Source of the DNA: CAWEFA01 sp963851385 | GTDB lineage: Bacteria > Bacteroidota > Bacteroidia > Bacteroidales > DTGW01 | DNA length: 64,000 bases | NCBI GenBank assembly: GCA_963851385.1 | Contig: CAWKPE010000013.1 | Coordinates: 310,001 to 374,000 of the forward strand | Direction of reading: 5' to 3' | Shown: piece by piece, positions 40,465-49,168 of the stretch | Layout of the letters: each line of letters opens with the position of its first letter | Numbering within the stretch: the stretch's first letter is position 1 | Made by a program: the position numbers and the translations under genes | Notes under the pieces: model-generated | Seen by the model: only the letters and a program-made list of their open reading frames with translations | Database searches by the model: none | What the model was told of the DNA's origin: nothing

Positions 40465-42243
40465 ATGAGCAACAATCAACGTTTAAAAGGATCAAACCCA
40501 AAAATTGGAGTCAGGCCTACCATTGATGGCAGACTAGGTGGTGTGCGTGAATCGCTTGAAGCACAAACCATGAATATGGCTAAAAACGTGGCTAAATTTT
40601 ATTCTGATAACTTAAAATATCCTGATGGTAGTAAGGTAGAATGTGTTATTGCTGACAGATGTATTGGAGGAGTTGCAGAAGCTTCAATGGCAGCTGAAAA
40701 ATTCGATAAAGAAGGAGTAGGACTGACTTTAAGTGTTACGCCATGCTGGTGTTATGGAAGTGAAACAATTGACATGGATCCTCATAAACCAAAAGCAATT
40801 TGGGGTTTTAACGGAACTGAACGTCCTGGAGCTGTGTATCTTGCAGCTGCTTTAGCCGGTCATAATCAAAAAGGCCTTCCTGCTTTCGGTATTTATGGAA
40901 AAGATGTTCAGGATGCCGGAGATAATACTATTCCTCCAGACGTACAGGAAAAATTGCTCAGATTTGCTAAAGCTGGACTGGCAGTAGCTGCAATGAAAGG
41001 CAAATCATATCTTTCATTAGGTTCTGTTTCAATGGGCATTGCTGGGTCAATTGTTGATGCTGATTTTTTTCAATGTTACCTGGGTATGCGGAACGAATAT
41101 GTCGACATGTCGGAATTTGTCAGGCGCATAGAAGAAGAAATATTTGACAAAGATAAGTATAAAAATGCGCTTCAATGGACAAAAGCTAATTGCAAAGAAG
41201 GGAAAGATAATAACAAAATTAAAAAGAACCGTTCTGAAATGGACAAGTCATGGGAGACAGTGGTTAAAATGACTCTCATTGCACGTGATCTTATGATTGG
41301 AAATAAAGCACTTGAAAAAGACGGATTTAATGAAGAAGCTCTTGGCCATAATGCAATTGTCGCAGGGTTCCAGGGACAACGTCATTGGACCGATCATTTT
41401 CCAAATGGTGATTTTCTGGAAGCTATATTAAACTCTTCATTCGACTGGAATGGAAAAAGACAGCCATATATTGTTGCTACAGAAAATGATTCCTTAAACG
41501 GAGTTGCAATGTTATTTGGACATTTGTTAACTAATACGGCACAAATATTCTCAGATGTCAGGACTTACTGGAGTCCAGATGCAGTAAAACGTGTGACGGG
41601 TCATAAACTTAGCGGACAAGCTGAAAATGGTATTATACATCTTATTAATTCCGGTTCATCTGCATTAGATGGAAGTGGTGAACAAACTATAAAAGGTAAA
41701 CCAGCAATTAAACCTTTCTGGGAGATAACGGATGAAGAAATAAAACGTTGTCTTGAAGCGACACTTTGGCCTCCCGCTAATTATGAGTATTTCAGAGGTG
41801 GCGGTTACTCTTCATGCTTTCTGACAAAAGGAGGTATGCCGGTTACCATGTCGAGGATAAATCTGGTAAAAGGATTAGGGCCTGTACTTCAGATTGCTGA
41901 AGGATATACAGTGGAATTACCAAAAGATGTAAATCATACTCTTGTTGAAAGAACAGATCCAACCTGGCCTACAACTTGGTTCGCTCCAAGGTTGACAGGT
42001 TCGGGTGCATTTAAAGATGTTTATAGTGTAATGGCTAATTGGGGTGCAAATCATGGAGCTATCAGTTATGGTCATATAGGCTCTGATCTTTTAAGCCTTG
42101 CTTCGCTGCTTAGAATTCCTGTCTGCATGCATAACATTGCTGAAGAAAAGATTTTCAGACCAAGTGCCTGGAGTTCTTTTGGAATGAATTTGGAAGGAGC
42201 CGATTACAGGGCATGCAAAACTTATGGACCGATCTATAAATAA
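40465..42243 (+). CDS. fucI: L-fucose isomerase
   Basis: A 592-residue cytoplasmic enzyme that interconverts L-fucose and L-fuculose (it can also act on D-arabinose). The length equals the E. coli enzyme (591). The start KIGVRPTIDGRLGGVRESLE and segments VTPCWCYGSETIDMDPHKP, GFQGQRHWTDHFPNGDFLEA and VATENDSLNGVAMLFGHLL are highly typical; the catalytic Glu and Asp lie in TENDSLNG and in SDVRTYWSPDAV nearby. It is preceded by the palindromic operator and converges with the gntR gene, 3 bp apart. Confidence 0.96.
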   Translation: MSNNQRLKGSNPKIGVRPTIDGRLGGVRESLEAQTMNMAKNVAKFYSDNLKYPDGSKVECVIADRCIGGVAEASMAAEKFDKEGVGLTLSVTPCWCYGSETIDMDPHKPKAIWGFNGTERPGAVYLAAALAGHNQKGLPAFGIYGKDVQDAGDNTIPPDVQEKLLRFAKAGLAVAAMKGKSYLSLGSVSMGIAGSIVDADFFQCYLGMRNEYVDMSEFVRRIEEEIFDKDKYKNALQWTKANCKEGKDNNKIKKNRSEMDKSWETVVKMTLIARDLMIGNKALEKDGFNEEALGHNAIVAGFQGQRHWTDHFPNGDFLEAILNSSFDWNGKRQPYIVATENDSLNGVAMLFGHLLTNTAQIFSDVRTYWSPDAVKRVTGHKLSGQAENGIIHLINSGSSALDGSGEQTIKGKPAIKPFWEITDEEIKRCLEATLWPPANYEYFRGGGYSSCFLTKGGMPVTMSRINLVKGLGPVLQIAEGYTVELPKDVNHTLVERTDPTWPTTWFAPRLTGSGAFKDVYSVMANWGANHGAISYGHIGSDLLSLASLLRIPVCMHNIAEEKIFRPSAWSSFGMNLEGADYRACKTYGPIYK

Positions 42244-42246
42244 GCT

Positions 42247-42963
42247 TTAAAAAATACCGTACAATCCATAGTGTTCAGTATTGCAAAATAATGAAGAATA
42301 GAATCTGAATCCTTCACGATTCGTGTTTAACTTTCTTTCAAGATGAAGTACCGGATGGTTTTCGAGTATATTTAAATATTTGCTAATAGTCTGATCAGCC
42401 GGAATAGCCTTAAGTACCTGTTCGCCACTTAGAACTTCTATATGATAATATTTGCGCAATGTCTCAAAAAGCGATTTGTCTTCAAATTTTCTTGAAGTAA
42501 ATCGAGGTAAATTAATATTAGCAATATAAGTAATATCGTAAAAAATGGGAACATTGTTGACCAATCGAAGTCGTTCAAAATAGATGCAACCAGATTCTTT
42601 TTCACTATCATTCAAAGGAAATATAAAGTAGTCAGGCCATTTGATTATTTCAGGTTTTACAATAATTTTTGTCTTCAGGTTGTGTTTTCCAATAGCGTTC
42701 GTTGTTCCACTAATTGATAAAATACCTATGCCATTTGGTATTTGATGAACAATACTTCCTTTGCCCTTGTGTTTTTTGATATAACCTTCATGCAAAAGAT
42801 TATCGAGTGCATGTCGCACGGTAGGTCTGGTTAAACTATGAATTTTACATAGTTCGTTTTCTGAAGGCAAAATATCTCCTTCAACAAATGTTCCTTCATT
42901 AATCTGCTTTCGAAGAAGTTCATATAATCTTTTGTAATGTGGTAACTTAATATCATTTTCCAT
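42247..42963 (-). CDS. GntR/HutC-family repressor of the deoxy-sugar cluster
   Basis: A 238-residue regulator. The winged helix (residues about 5-75) has DILPSENELCKIHSLTRPTVRHALD. The UTRA effector domain (about 90-235) has GCIYFERLRLVNNVPIFYDITYI. Its start is 17 bp from a perfect copy of the palindrome found upstream of fucI, so it probably represses fucI, the E2-led operon and itself, with a sugar or sugar phosphate as inducer. In Bacteroides a GntR-type FucR controls fucose genes; orthology is not proven here. Confidence 0.9.
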   Translation of the reverse strand: MENDIKLPHYKRLYELLRKQINEGTFVEGDILPSENELCKIHSLTRPTVRHALDNLLHEGYIKKHKGKGSIVHQIPNGIGILSISGTTNAIGKHNLKTKIIVKPEIIKWPDYFIFPLNDSEKESGCIYFERLRLVNNVPIFYDITYIANINLPRFTSRKFEDKSLFETLRKYYHIEVLSGEQVLKAIPADQTISKYLNILENHPVLHLERKLNTNREGFRFYSSLFCNTEHYGLYGIF

Positions 42964-42980
42964 AATAAAAATTTATTCAT

Positions 42981-43000
42981 AAACTTGTAATTACAAGTTT
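42981..43000. promoter_or_regulatory. GntR operator between gntR and the E2 operon
   Basis: A second perfect copy of AAACTTGTAATTACAAGTTT. It lies 17 bp upstream of the gntR start codon and overlaps the -33 element of the rightward promoter, so one bound dimer could block both directions. Confidence 0.82.
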
Positions 43001-43014
43001 ATTATTTATATTTG
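42985..43014 (+). promoter_or_regulatory. Promoter of the E2/E1/kinase operon
   Basis: TTG (42985-42987) and TATATTTG followed by C (43007-43014) fit the Bacteroidota -33/-7 pattern with 19 bp between. The -7 box is a full match to TAnnTTTG. The expected transcript has a leader of about 335 nt that includes the 131-bp repeat copy B. Confidence 0.65.
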
Positions 43015-43063
43015 CAATATATTTATTATCAATTATATAAATTATTAATATTTTTAAATACCA

Positions 43064-43083
43064 AAACTTGTATTTACATGTAA
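43064..43083. promoter_or_regulatory. Imperfect secondary GntR operator
   Basis: AAACTTGTATTTACATGTAA matches the 20-bp operator at 16 positions. It lies about 50 bp downstream of the -7 box and could act as an auxiliary site. Confidence 0.45.
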
Positions 43084-43179
43084 ATGTATAAAATATTATT
43101 AATAAAAGCATTATTCAATTAAAATTAAACTAACTTGTAAAGTATTTTTAAAAAAAGCAGTTGTCAGAATTGTTATTTA

Positions 43180-43310
43180 GGGCGTCTCTAATAACTAAAT
43201 TTCAGAAATAATAGATGCGGGTTTCATGATACAGGATGTAGTGATATTGGAATTTTACTTGCATCCTTCATCCTGTATCTTTTAATAAAAGATGAGTCTT
43301 TAGAAATTCC
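43180..43310. mobile_element. 131-bp dispersed element, copy B
   Basis: Begins GGGCGTCTCTAATAAC and ends TCTTTAGAAATTCC. Same length and orientation as copy A at 33105-33235. The flanking bases ATTTA/CTTTA are a near-match duplication. It sits in the leader of the E2 operon, where its central hairpin (ACAGGATG... / ...CATCCTGT) would be transcribed. Confidence 0.72.
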
Positions 43311-43355
43311 CTTTAGTTATTATTATGGTCACATTTTAAACTTTAAACAATTAAT

Positions 43356-44618
43356 ATGGCAATACCAGTAATAATGCCCCGGCAGGGACAATCGGTCGAA
43401 AGTTGTATCATTACCCGGTGGTTTAAGAAAAAAGGTGATTTTGTTCATATCGGTGAATTATTATTTTCATATGAAACGGACAAAGCTTCTTTTGAAGAAG
43501 CATCAAAAGTGGAAGGAACAATTCTTGAAATATTTTATAATGAAGGAGAAGAAGTTCCTGTATTAAGTAATGTCGCTGTTATTGGGGTACAAGGTGAAAA
43601 GATTGAAAGCTTCATTCCGGATTCGATCGAAAATTTGGATGAAAATAAAAGTACAAACTCCAATCAGAAATCTGACAATTACATTCTGGTATCCGGCATC
43701 CAACATCCAGATTCCGTCAAAATTTCTCCCCTTGCGAAAAAAAAAGCAATACAATTGGGAATAGATTACAAGTTAATAAAAGGTACCGGACCAGGAGGAA
43801 GAATTATTAACCGTAATATTAGAAATGCAGTAAATATTTCCTCTTCTTCAAAATCCCAACTGGAATTAGATAATACAAGTAATGCGGCATCAAATGAAAT
43901 TCCTGAATATAACATAACGGATTCATCTGGCTATAAAGAAATAAAACTCAGCAATATTCGTAAAATTATTGCCAAAGCAATGTTTAATTCTTTGCAAAAT
44001 TCCGCGCAACTCACGCATCACATGAGTGCCGATGTTCGTCGCTTGCTTGAAATAAGAAATAAAATCAAGGCAAATCTGAATTTGGAAAATTCAATTAATA
44101 TTACTTTAAATGACATGATTTGCTTTGCTGTAATCAGGGCATTAAAGAAACATCCGGATATCAACGGTCACTTTCTTGGAGAAAGTATCCGGATTTTTAA
44201 TAAAGTACACCTTGGATTTGCAGTCGATACTTCCAGGGGACTTATGGTTCCGGTGCTTAGAAATGCGGATGATTTTTCACTGGAAGAATTATCGAAACAA
44301 TTAAAGGAATTGGCCGATAGCTGTCGAAATAGTACCGTAAATCCCGATTTGCTCCAAAGTACTAATGCATCGTTCACAATATCGAACCTGGGCTCCTACG
44401 GTGTTGAAATGTTTACACCTATTATTAATTTACCTCAAATTGCCATCTTGGGTGTAAATACAATTGTCAACCGTCCGGCTGAACTGGGAAACGGCGTATT
44501 TGGTTTTGTCCCTTTTATAGGACTTTCACTTACTTACGATCATCGAGCCATAGATGGTGGTCCGGCTTCGTTGTTTTTGAAAGAAATAAAAAATGAAGTT
44601 GAGAATTTTAATTTTTGA
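43356..44618 (+). CDS. Lipoyl dihydrolipoamide acyltransferase (E2)
   Basis: A 420-residue E2 subunit of a 2-oxo-acid/acetoin-dehydrogenase-type complex. The lipoyl domain (residues 1-78) has the lipoylated K43 in YETDKASFEE. The subunit-binding domain (about 121-158) has KISPLAKKKAIQLGID and GTGPGGRI. The catalytic domain (about 195-420) ends with the active-site motif YDHRAIDGGPA. It transfers an acyl group made by E1 to CoA. Only one lipoyl domain is present. The E1 gene starts 35 bp later; no E3 gene is nearby, so a shared E3 is likely. It is the first gene of the operon controlled by the GntR operator. Confidence 0.93.
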   Translation: MAIPVIMPRQGQSVESCIITRWFKKKGDFVHIGELLFSYETDKASFEEASKVEGTILEIFYNEGEEVPVLSNVAVIGVQGEKIESFIPDSIENLDENKSTNSNQKSDNYILVSGIQHPDSVKISPLAKKKAIQLGIDYKLIKGTGPGGRIINRNIRNAVNISSSSKSQLELDNTSNAASNEIPEYNITDSSGYKEIKLSNIRKIIAKAMFNSLQNSAQLTHHMSADVRRLLEIRNKIKANLNLENSINITLNDMICFAVIRALKKHPDINGHFLGESIRIFNKVHLGFAVDTSRGLMVPVLRNADDFSLEELSKQLKELADSCRNSTVNPDLLQSTNASFTISNLGSYGVEMFTPIINLPQIAILGVNTIVNRPAELGNGVFGFVPFIGLSLTYDHRAIDGGPASLFLKEIKNEVENFNF

Positions 44619-44653
44619 ACTTTTGAACACGAAACTTTTAAACATTTTAGTTT

Positions 44654-47122
44654 ATGCCTAAAGCACAACTTATCGATCCTAAGAATGTAAGAAAACCCGG
44701 GTTTATTGAATTTGGCAAAATACCGGTCAACCAATATAAAAAGTCCATCGAAGAAGAAAAGAAAACTTTTTCAACTGACGATTTTATTCGTATTTACCGT
44801 GATATGTATATTATCCGTGAATTTGAGACCATGTTAAATCAGATTAAATTAACAAATGAATATAATGGTATCAAATACAATCATCCCGGACCGGCACATT
44901 TGTCTATTGGACAAGAGGCCGCTGCAGTCGGAATGGCGTATAACCTTACAACAGATGATTTTATTTTCGGTTCTCACCGAAGCCACGGAGAAATTTTGGC
45001 AAAAGGATTATCCGCCATCCATCAACTAAATGAAAATAAACTGGACCAAATAATGACAAGTTTTTTCAATGGAGATATTTTAAAAGTAATTAAAAAGGAT
45101 CATAATGATAATATAAAGGAACTTGGTATAAAATTTATGTTGTACGGAACTTTAGCTGAAATATTTGCGCGCGAGACCGGTTTTAACAAAGGCTTGGGAG
45201 GATCGATGCATGCATTCTTTACTCCCTTTGGTGTTTATCCAAACAACGCGATAGTTGGAGGTTCGGGAGATATTTCAGTAGGTGCTGCATTATACAAGAA
45301 GATAAATAAAAAACCTGGAATCGTCGTAGCCAATATTGGCGATGCTTCCATGGGTTGCGGCCCGGTTTGGGAAGGAATTTGTTTTGCTACAATGGATCAA
45401 TTCAAAAAATTATGGACAGGAGAATTTAAAGGTGGATTGCCTATCATGTTTAACTTTATGAACAATCTTTATGGGATGGGCGGACAAACCTACGGCGAAA
45501 CGATGGGTTTTGACATACTTGCACGTGTCGGAGCAGGAGTAAACCCTGAAATGATGCACGCTGAAAGGATCGATGGATATAATCCTCTGGCTGTAATAGA
45601 TGCATTTGCCCGAAAGAAGAAAATTTTGGAGGATAAGAAAGGTCCTGTGCTGCTTGATACTTTGACATACAGGTATAGCGGTCATTCTCCATCAGATGCT
45701 TCGTCATACCGCAGTAAAGAAGAAATTGACGCATGGTTGAAAGAGGATTCAATTAGCTGGTATGGGAATGAACTGATTAAAGCTATGATTATAACATCTG
45801 ATGGCCTGGAAAGCATTAAAAATAACATTATAAACCTGATTACAAATACCCTTAAATTTGTAGTTGATGACAAGGCTTCTCCTCGCATGAATCTTATCGC
45901 AAATCCAGAAACGATTGGTGAAATGATGTTATCAAACGGATCGGTAGATAAGATGGAAGACCGTAAACCCGATGTTTTGTTACCTCTGGAAGAAAATCCG
46001 AGAGTAAAATCACTTAAAACCAAAGCAAGATATTATATAGATAAAGATAACAAACCGATTTCCAAAGCAAAGCTTTATCAATTGCGCGATGGTATTTTCG
46101 AAGCTATTATAGATCGTTTTTACAAAGACCCGACGTTAATAGCTTATGGAGAAGAAAACCGTGACTGGGGTGGTGCATTTGCTGTGTATCGCGGATTAAC
46201 GGAAGCTCTTCCTTATCACCGGCTGTTTAATTCACCTATTTCAGAAGGAGCAATTGTTGGAACAGCTATTGGATATGGTATGTGCGGAGGCCGGGTTATT
46301 GCTGAAATTATGTATTCCGACTTTCTTGGGCGTAGCGGGGATGAAGTTTTTAACCAGTTACCCAAGTGGCAATCAATGAGTGGTAATGTCATAAAAATGC
46401 CGGTAATAATAAGAGTCTCCGTGGGCTCTAAATATGGTGCACAACATTCACAGGACTGGTCATCGTTGGTTTCACATATTCCCGGACTTAAAGTTGTGTT
46501 CCCGGCTACACCTTATGATGCAAAAGGACTTATGAATTCTGCACTTCAGGGCACCGACCCTGTTATTTTCTTCGAAAGTCAGAGAATTTATGATGTAGGT
46601 GAAATGTTTCATAAAGAAGGAGTCCCTGAAGACTATTATGAAATTCCATTAGGTGAACCTGACATTAAAAGGACTGGAAACGATTTGACAATTCTTACAA
46701 TAGGTTCTACCCTCTATACTGCTTTGAAAACAGCTGATATTTTAAAAGAAAAATACAATTTGAATTCTGAAATTATTGATGCCCGAAGTTTAGTGCCTTT
46801 CAATTATGAACCTGTTCTTAATTCATTAAAAAAAACTGGTCGAATTGTATTAGCTAGTGATGCTTCTTCAAGAGGATCATTCTTGAATGATATGGCGCAA
46901 ACAATTACTGAACTTGCATTTGATGATCTTGATGCGCCTCCGGTTGTAGTAGGTTCGCGCAACTGGATTGTTCCTGCACATGAATTGGAACATTTTTTCT
47001 TTCCACAACCTGATTGGATTATCGACGCTGTACATGAAAAGATAGTACCTTTAAAAGGACATATTGTAAAAAATAATTTTACATCAAATGAAAAGATAAG
47101 GAGGAATAAATTGGGAATTTAA
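44654..47122 (+). CDS. Fused alpha-beta E1 dehydrogenase, TPP-dependent
   Basis: An 822-residue E1. The alpha half (about 30-400) has HLSIGQEAAAVGMAY, GSHRSHGEILAKG, LGGSMHAF and a TPP motif that starts NIGDASMGCG and closes with FNFMNNLYGMGG, so the usual GDG reads GDA and the spacing is longer than normal. The beta half (about 470-800) has YGEENRDWGGAFAVYRGL, SPISEGAIVGTAIGYG and EIMYSDFLGRSGDE. Features of the alpha half resemble acetoin/branched-chain E1 more than the pyruvate AceE type. It is larger than common fused E1 proteins (about 660-700). The substrate is not known; placement in a fucose cluster suggests a sugar-derived one. Confidence 0.9.
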   Translation: MPKAQLIDPKNVRKPGFIEFGKIPVNQYKKSIEEEKKTFSTDDFIRIYRDMYIIREFETMLNQIKLTNEYNGIKYNHPGPAHLSIGQEAAAVGMAYNLTTDDFIFGSHRSHGEILAKGLSAIHQLNENKLDQIMTSFFNGDILKVIKKDHNDNIKELGIKFMLYGTLAEIFARETGFNKGLGGSMHAFFTPFGVYPNNAIVGGSGDISVGAALYKKINKKPGIVVANIGDASMGCGPVWEGICFATMDQFKKLWTGEFKGGLPIMFNFMNNLYGMGGQTYGETMGFDILARVGAGVNPEMMHAERIDGYNPLAVIDAFARKKKILEDKKGPVLLDTLTYRYSGHSPSDASSYRSKEEIDAWLKEDSISWYGNELIKAMIITSDGLESIKNNIINLITNTLKFVVDDKASPRMNLIANPETIGEMMLSNGSVDKMEDRKPDVLLPLEENPRVKSLKTKARYYIDKDNKPISKAKLYQLRDGIFEAIIDRFYKDPTLIAYGEENRDWGGAFAVYRGLTEALPYHRLFNSPISEGAIVGTAIGYGMCGGRVIAEIMYSDFLGRSGDEVFNQLPKWQSMSGNVIKMPVIIRVSVGSKYGAQHSQDWSSLVSHIPGLKVVFPATPYDAKGLMNSALQGTDPVIFFESQRIYDVGEMFHKEGVPEDYYEIPLGEPDIKRTGNDLTILTIGSTLYTALKTADILKEKYNLNSEIIDARSLVPFNYEPVLNSLKKTGRIVLASDASSRGSFLNDMAQTITELAFDDLDAPPVVVGSRNWIVPAHELEHFFFPQPDWIIDAVHEKIVPLKGHIVKNNFTSNEKIRRNKLGI

Positions 47123-47205
47123 AGATACTGGATACCAGATGTTGGATGAAACCTATCTGGTATCTGTTAAATTTTCTCTATACCAAACAAATTAACTTAA
47201 CCACC

Positions 47206-48678
47206 ATGTCAACTCACAACTATTTAGCTTTTGATCTGGGTGCTGAAAGCGGCAGAGCCATAGTTGGCAAGCTTTCAGATGGTATTCTTCAACTGGCCGA
47301 AGTCAACAGATTTTCAAATTCATGTCTTGATATAAGAGGACGGTACCATTGGGATATTTTCAGGTTGTTCGAAGAACTTAAAAACAGTCTCGAAATATGC
47401 TCTAAATCAAAAGTTGAATCTATTGCTATTGATACCTGGGGCGTTGACTTTGGGCTTCTGGCAAAAGATGGTTCTCTCATAAGTATGCCTTATGCATACC
47501 GCGATCACCAGACAGATGGAATAATTGATGAATTTACCAAAGAGATAATGTCTAAAAAAGATTTATATCTGAAAACAGGAATCCAGCTTATGCAATTCAA
47601 TACTATTTTCCAGCTTTACGCGATGCGAAAGAACATGTCACCATTACTTGGAATTGCAACTGATCTTCTATTTACTCCTGATTTGTTAAATTATTTGTTT
47701 ACAGGTATTTTAAAGTCGGAATTCACAATTGCAACGACATCACAATTGCTGGATCCTTTATCACGCGATTGGGATCAAAAATTATTCGATTCCATTGGTA
47801 TTGCACGGGAAATTGTACATAGTATTATCTATCCGGGAACCGTTATCGGCCAAATTGATAAAGAAATTTGTTTAAAAGCCGGGATACAACAAATACCTTT
47901 AGTAGCAGTTGCTTCACATGATACTGCATCTGCTATTGCAGCAGTTCCTGCTAAAAATGAAAACTGGGCATACCTGAGTTCAGGAACCTGGTCTTTGATG
48001 GGAATTGAAACCAATCAACCAATTATTAATAAAGCTTCTGCAGATTATGAGTTCACTAATGAAGGCGGCGTTGATGGCAAGTACTGCTTTCTTAAAAATT
48101 TATGCGGTCTATGGTTGTTGCAGCAATGCAAAAAATCATGGGATATAAAAAACAGTTTTACTTATGATCAATTAACTCAAATGGCTGAACAGGTTGAACC
48201 TTTTAAAATTCTTATTGATACCGATGCACCTGAATTCTATAATCCCAAGGATATGCCGGAAGCCATTCAAGCATATTGCAATAAAACGAAACAATCAGTC
48301 CCGCTAAATCCTTCGGATTATGTGCGATGTATTTTCGACAGTCTTGCACTCAAATACAAAATGGTATTAGAGCAATTAAATAAATTTTCTCCAAAACCTA
48401 TTGAAGTATTGTATGTAATTGGTGGAGGAGCAAAAAATAAAACGTTATGTCAGTTAACTGCAAATGCTTTGGGGATTCCGGTAATTACAGGGCCATCAGA
48501 GGCAACAGCAATCGGCAACATCATGATGCAGGCTAAAGCATTGGGACATGTTTCATCTCTGGCTGAAATAAGAAGTATAATAAATAAATCATTTGCATCA
48601 GAAACCTACTTGCCAAAGGATACTGAAAAGTGGGAAAAGATGTATAGGAAATATCTTAAAATTGTTAACAACCCCTAA
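47206..48678 (+). CDS. FGGY carbohydrate kinase, rhamnulokinase type
   Basis: A 490-residue kinase starting at ATG 47206 (MSTHNYLAFDLGAESGRAIVG). The longer frame start at 47146 lies in non-conserved sequence. ESIAIDTWGVDFGLL, YRDHQTDG, GIQLMQFNTIFQL, VASHDTASA and AYLSSGTWSLMGIE follow RhaB closely. Family members phosphorylate the 1-OH of L-rhamnulose or L-fuculose. Next to fucI, L-fuculose is the likely substrate, as Bacteroidota use RhaB-like kinases for it. The last codons and stop (NP-stop) are built from the left arm of the 26-bp inverted repeat that precedes the DUF559 gene. Confidence 0.92.
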   Translation: MSTHNYLAFDLGAESGRAIVGKLSDGILQLAEVNRFSNSCLDIRGRYHWDIFRLFEELKNSLEICSKSKVESIAIDTWGVDFGLLAKDGSLISMPYAYRDHQTDGIIDEFTKEIMSKKDLYLKTGIQLMQFNTIFQLYAMRKNMSPLLGIATDLLFTPDLLNYLFTGILKSEFTIATTSQLLDPLSRDWDQKLFDSIGIAREIVHSIIYPGTVIGQIDKEICLKAGIQQIPLVAVASHDTASAIAAVPAKNENWAYLSSGTWSLMGIETNQPIINKASADYEFTNEGGVDGKYCFLKNLCGLWLLQQCKKSWDIKNSFTYDQLTQMAEQVEPFKILIDTDAPEFYNPKDMPEAIQAYCNKTKQSVPLNPSDYVRCIFDSLALKYKMVLEQLNKFSPKPIEVLYVIGGGAKNKTLCQLTANALGIPVITGPSEATAIGNIMMQAKALGHVSSLAEIRSIINKSFASETYLPKDTEKWEKMYRKYLKIVNNP

Positions 48679-48696
48679 ATCCCCTAAAGGGGACTT
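48671..48696. repeat. Left arm of a perfect 26-bp inverted repeat
   Basis: The arm starts ACCCCTAAATCCCCTAAAGG and is matched exactly, inverted, at 49104-49129. Each arm contains its own CCCCTAAAGGGG palindrome. The left arm overlaps the stop codon of the kinase gene. Confidence 0.9.
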
Positions 48697-48709
48697 AAAT
48701 AATTGCCAA

Positions 48710-49138
48710 GTGAAAACTAAGAAACCAAGATCAATGTTTTTCGGTGCATTACCTGGAATATTTGAGAAAGCTGCATCATTGAGAAATAATATGACAGATG
48801 CAGAAAAAATTTTATGGAATTTTCTAAGTGGCAGTAAAGTCATGGGATTAAGATTTAAGTCTCAACATCCAATAGACAGGTTTATTGCAGATTTTTATTG
48901 TCATGCATTAAAGATCGTTATTGAGGTTGATGGAGGTATACATTCATTACTTTATAATCGTGAAAATGATATTAATCGAACGTACGAATTAGAAAAATTC
49001 GACATTAAAATAATAAGGTTTAGAAATGAACAAATACTTAACGATCTCGCAAATGTAAAAAAAGAGATAATAAACATCTGTAATCTGCGTAAAGCAGAAT
49101 TAAAAGTCCCCTTTAGGGGATTTAGGGGTAAAAAATAG
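48710..49138 (+). CDS. DUF559 (Vsr-like) endonuclease-domain protein
   Basis: About 142 residues from GTG 48710, or 134 from ATG 48734. MTDAEKILWNFLSG, FKSQHPIDRFIADFYC, KIVIEVDGGIHS and IIRFRNEQIL are the DUF559 motifs; D (DFYC), E and D (IEVDGG) are the expected metal-binding residues of this restriction-endonuclease-like fold. The function is unknown. It is wedged into the deoxy-sugar operon in the same direction. The right arm of the flanking 26-bp inverted repeat is translated as the C-terminal tail (VPFRGFRGKK), so the repeat and gene behave as one unit. Confidence 0.85.
   Translation: MKTKKPRSMFFGALPGIFEKAASLRNNMTDAEKILWNFLSGSKVMGLRFKSQHPIDRFIADFYCHALKIVIEVDGGIHSLLYNRENDINRTYELEKFDIKIIRFRNEQILNDLANVKKEIINICNLRKAELKVPFRGFRGKK
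49104..49129. repeat. Right arm of the perfect 26-bp inverted repeat
   Basis: Exact inverse of 48671-48696. It overlaps the end of the DUF559 reading frame, and both arms together bracket the gene. Confidence 0.9.
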
Positions 49139-49168
49139 CCAGACTCTTTTGTATTTAAAATTTTTTAA

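Noticed and set aside
43140..43355. Riboswitch in the long leader of the E2 operon
   Set aside because: Most of the leader structure is the 131-bp dispersed repeat, which also occurs at 33105 in an unrelated context, and no known aptamer motif was recognised.
45410..46023. Several minus-strand open frames opposite the E1 gene
   Set aside because: The plus strand encodes a full E1 protein here, and the antisense products have no recognisable features.
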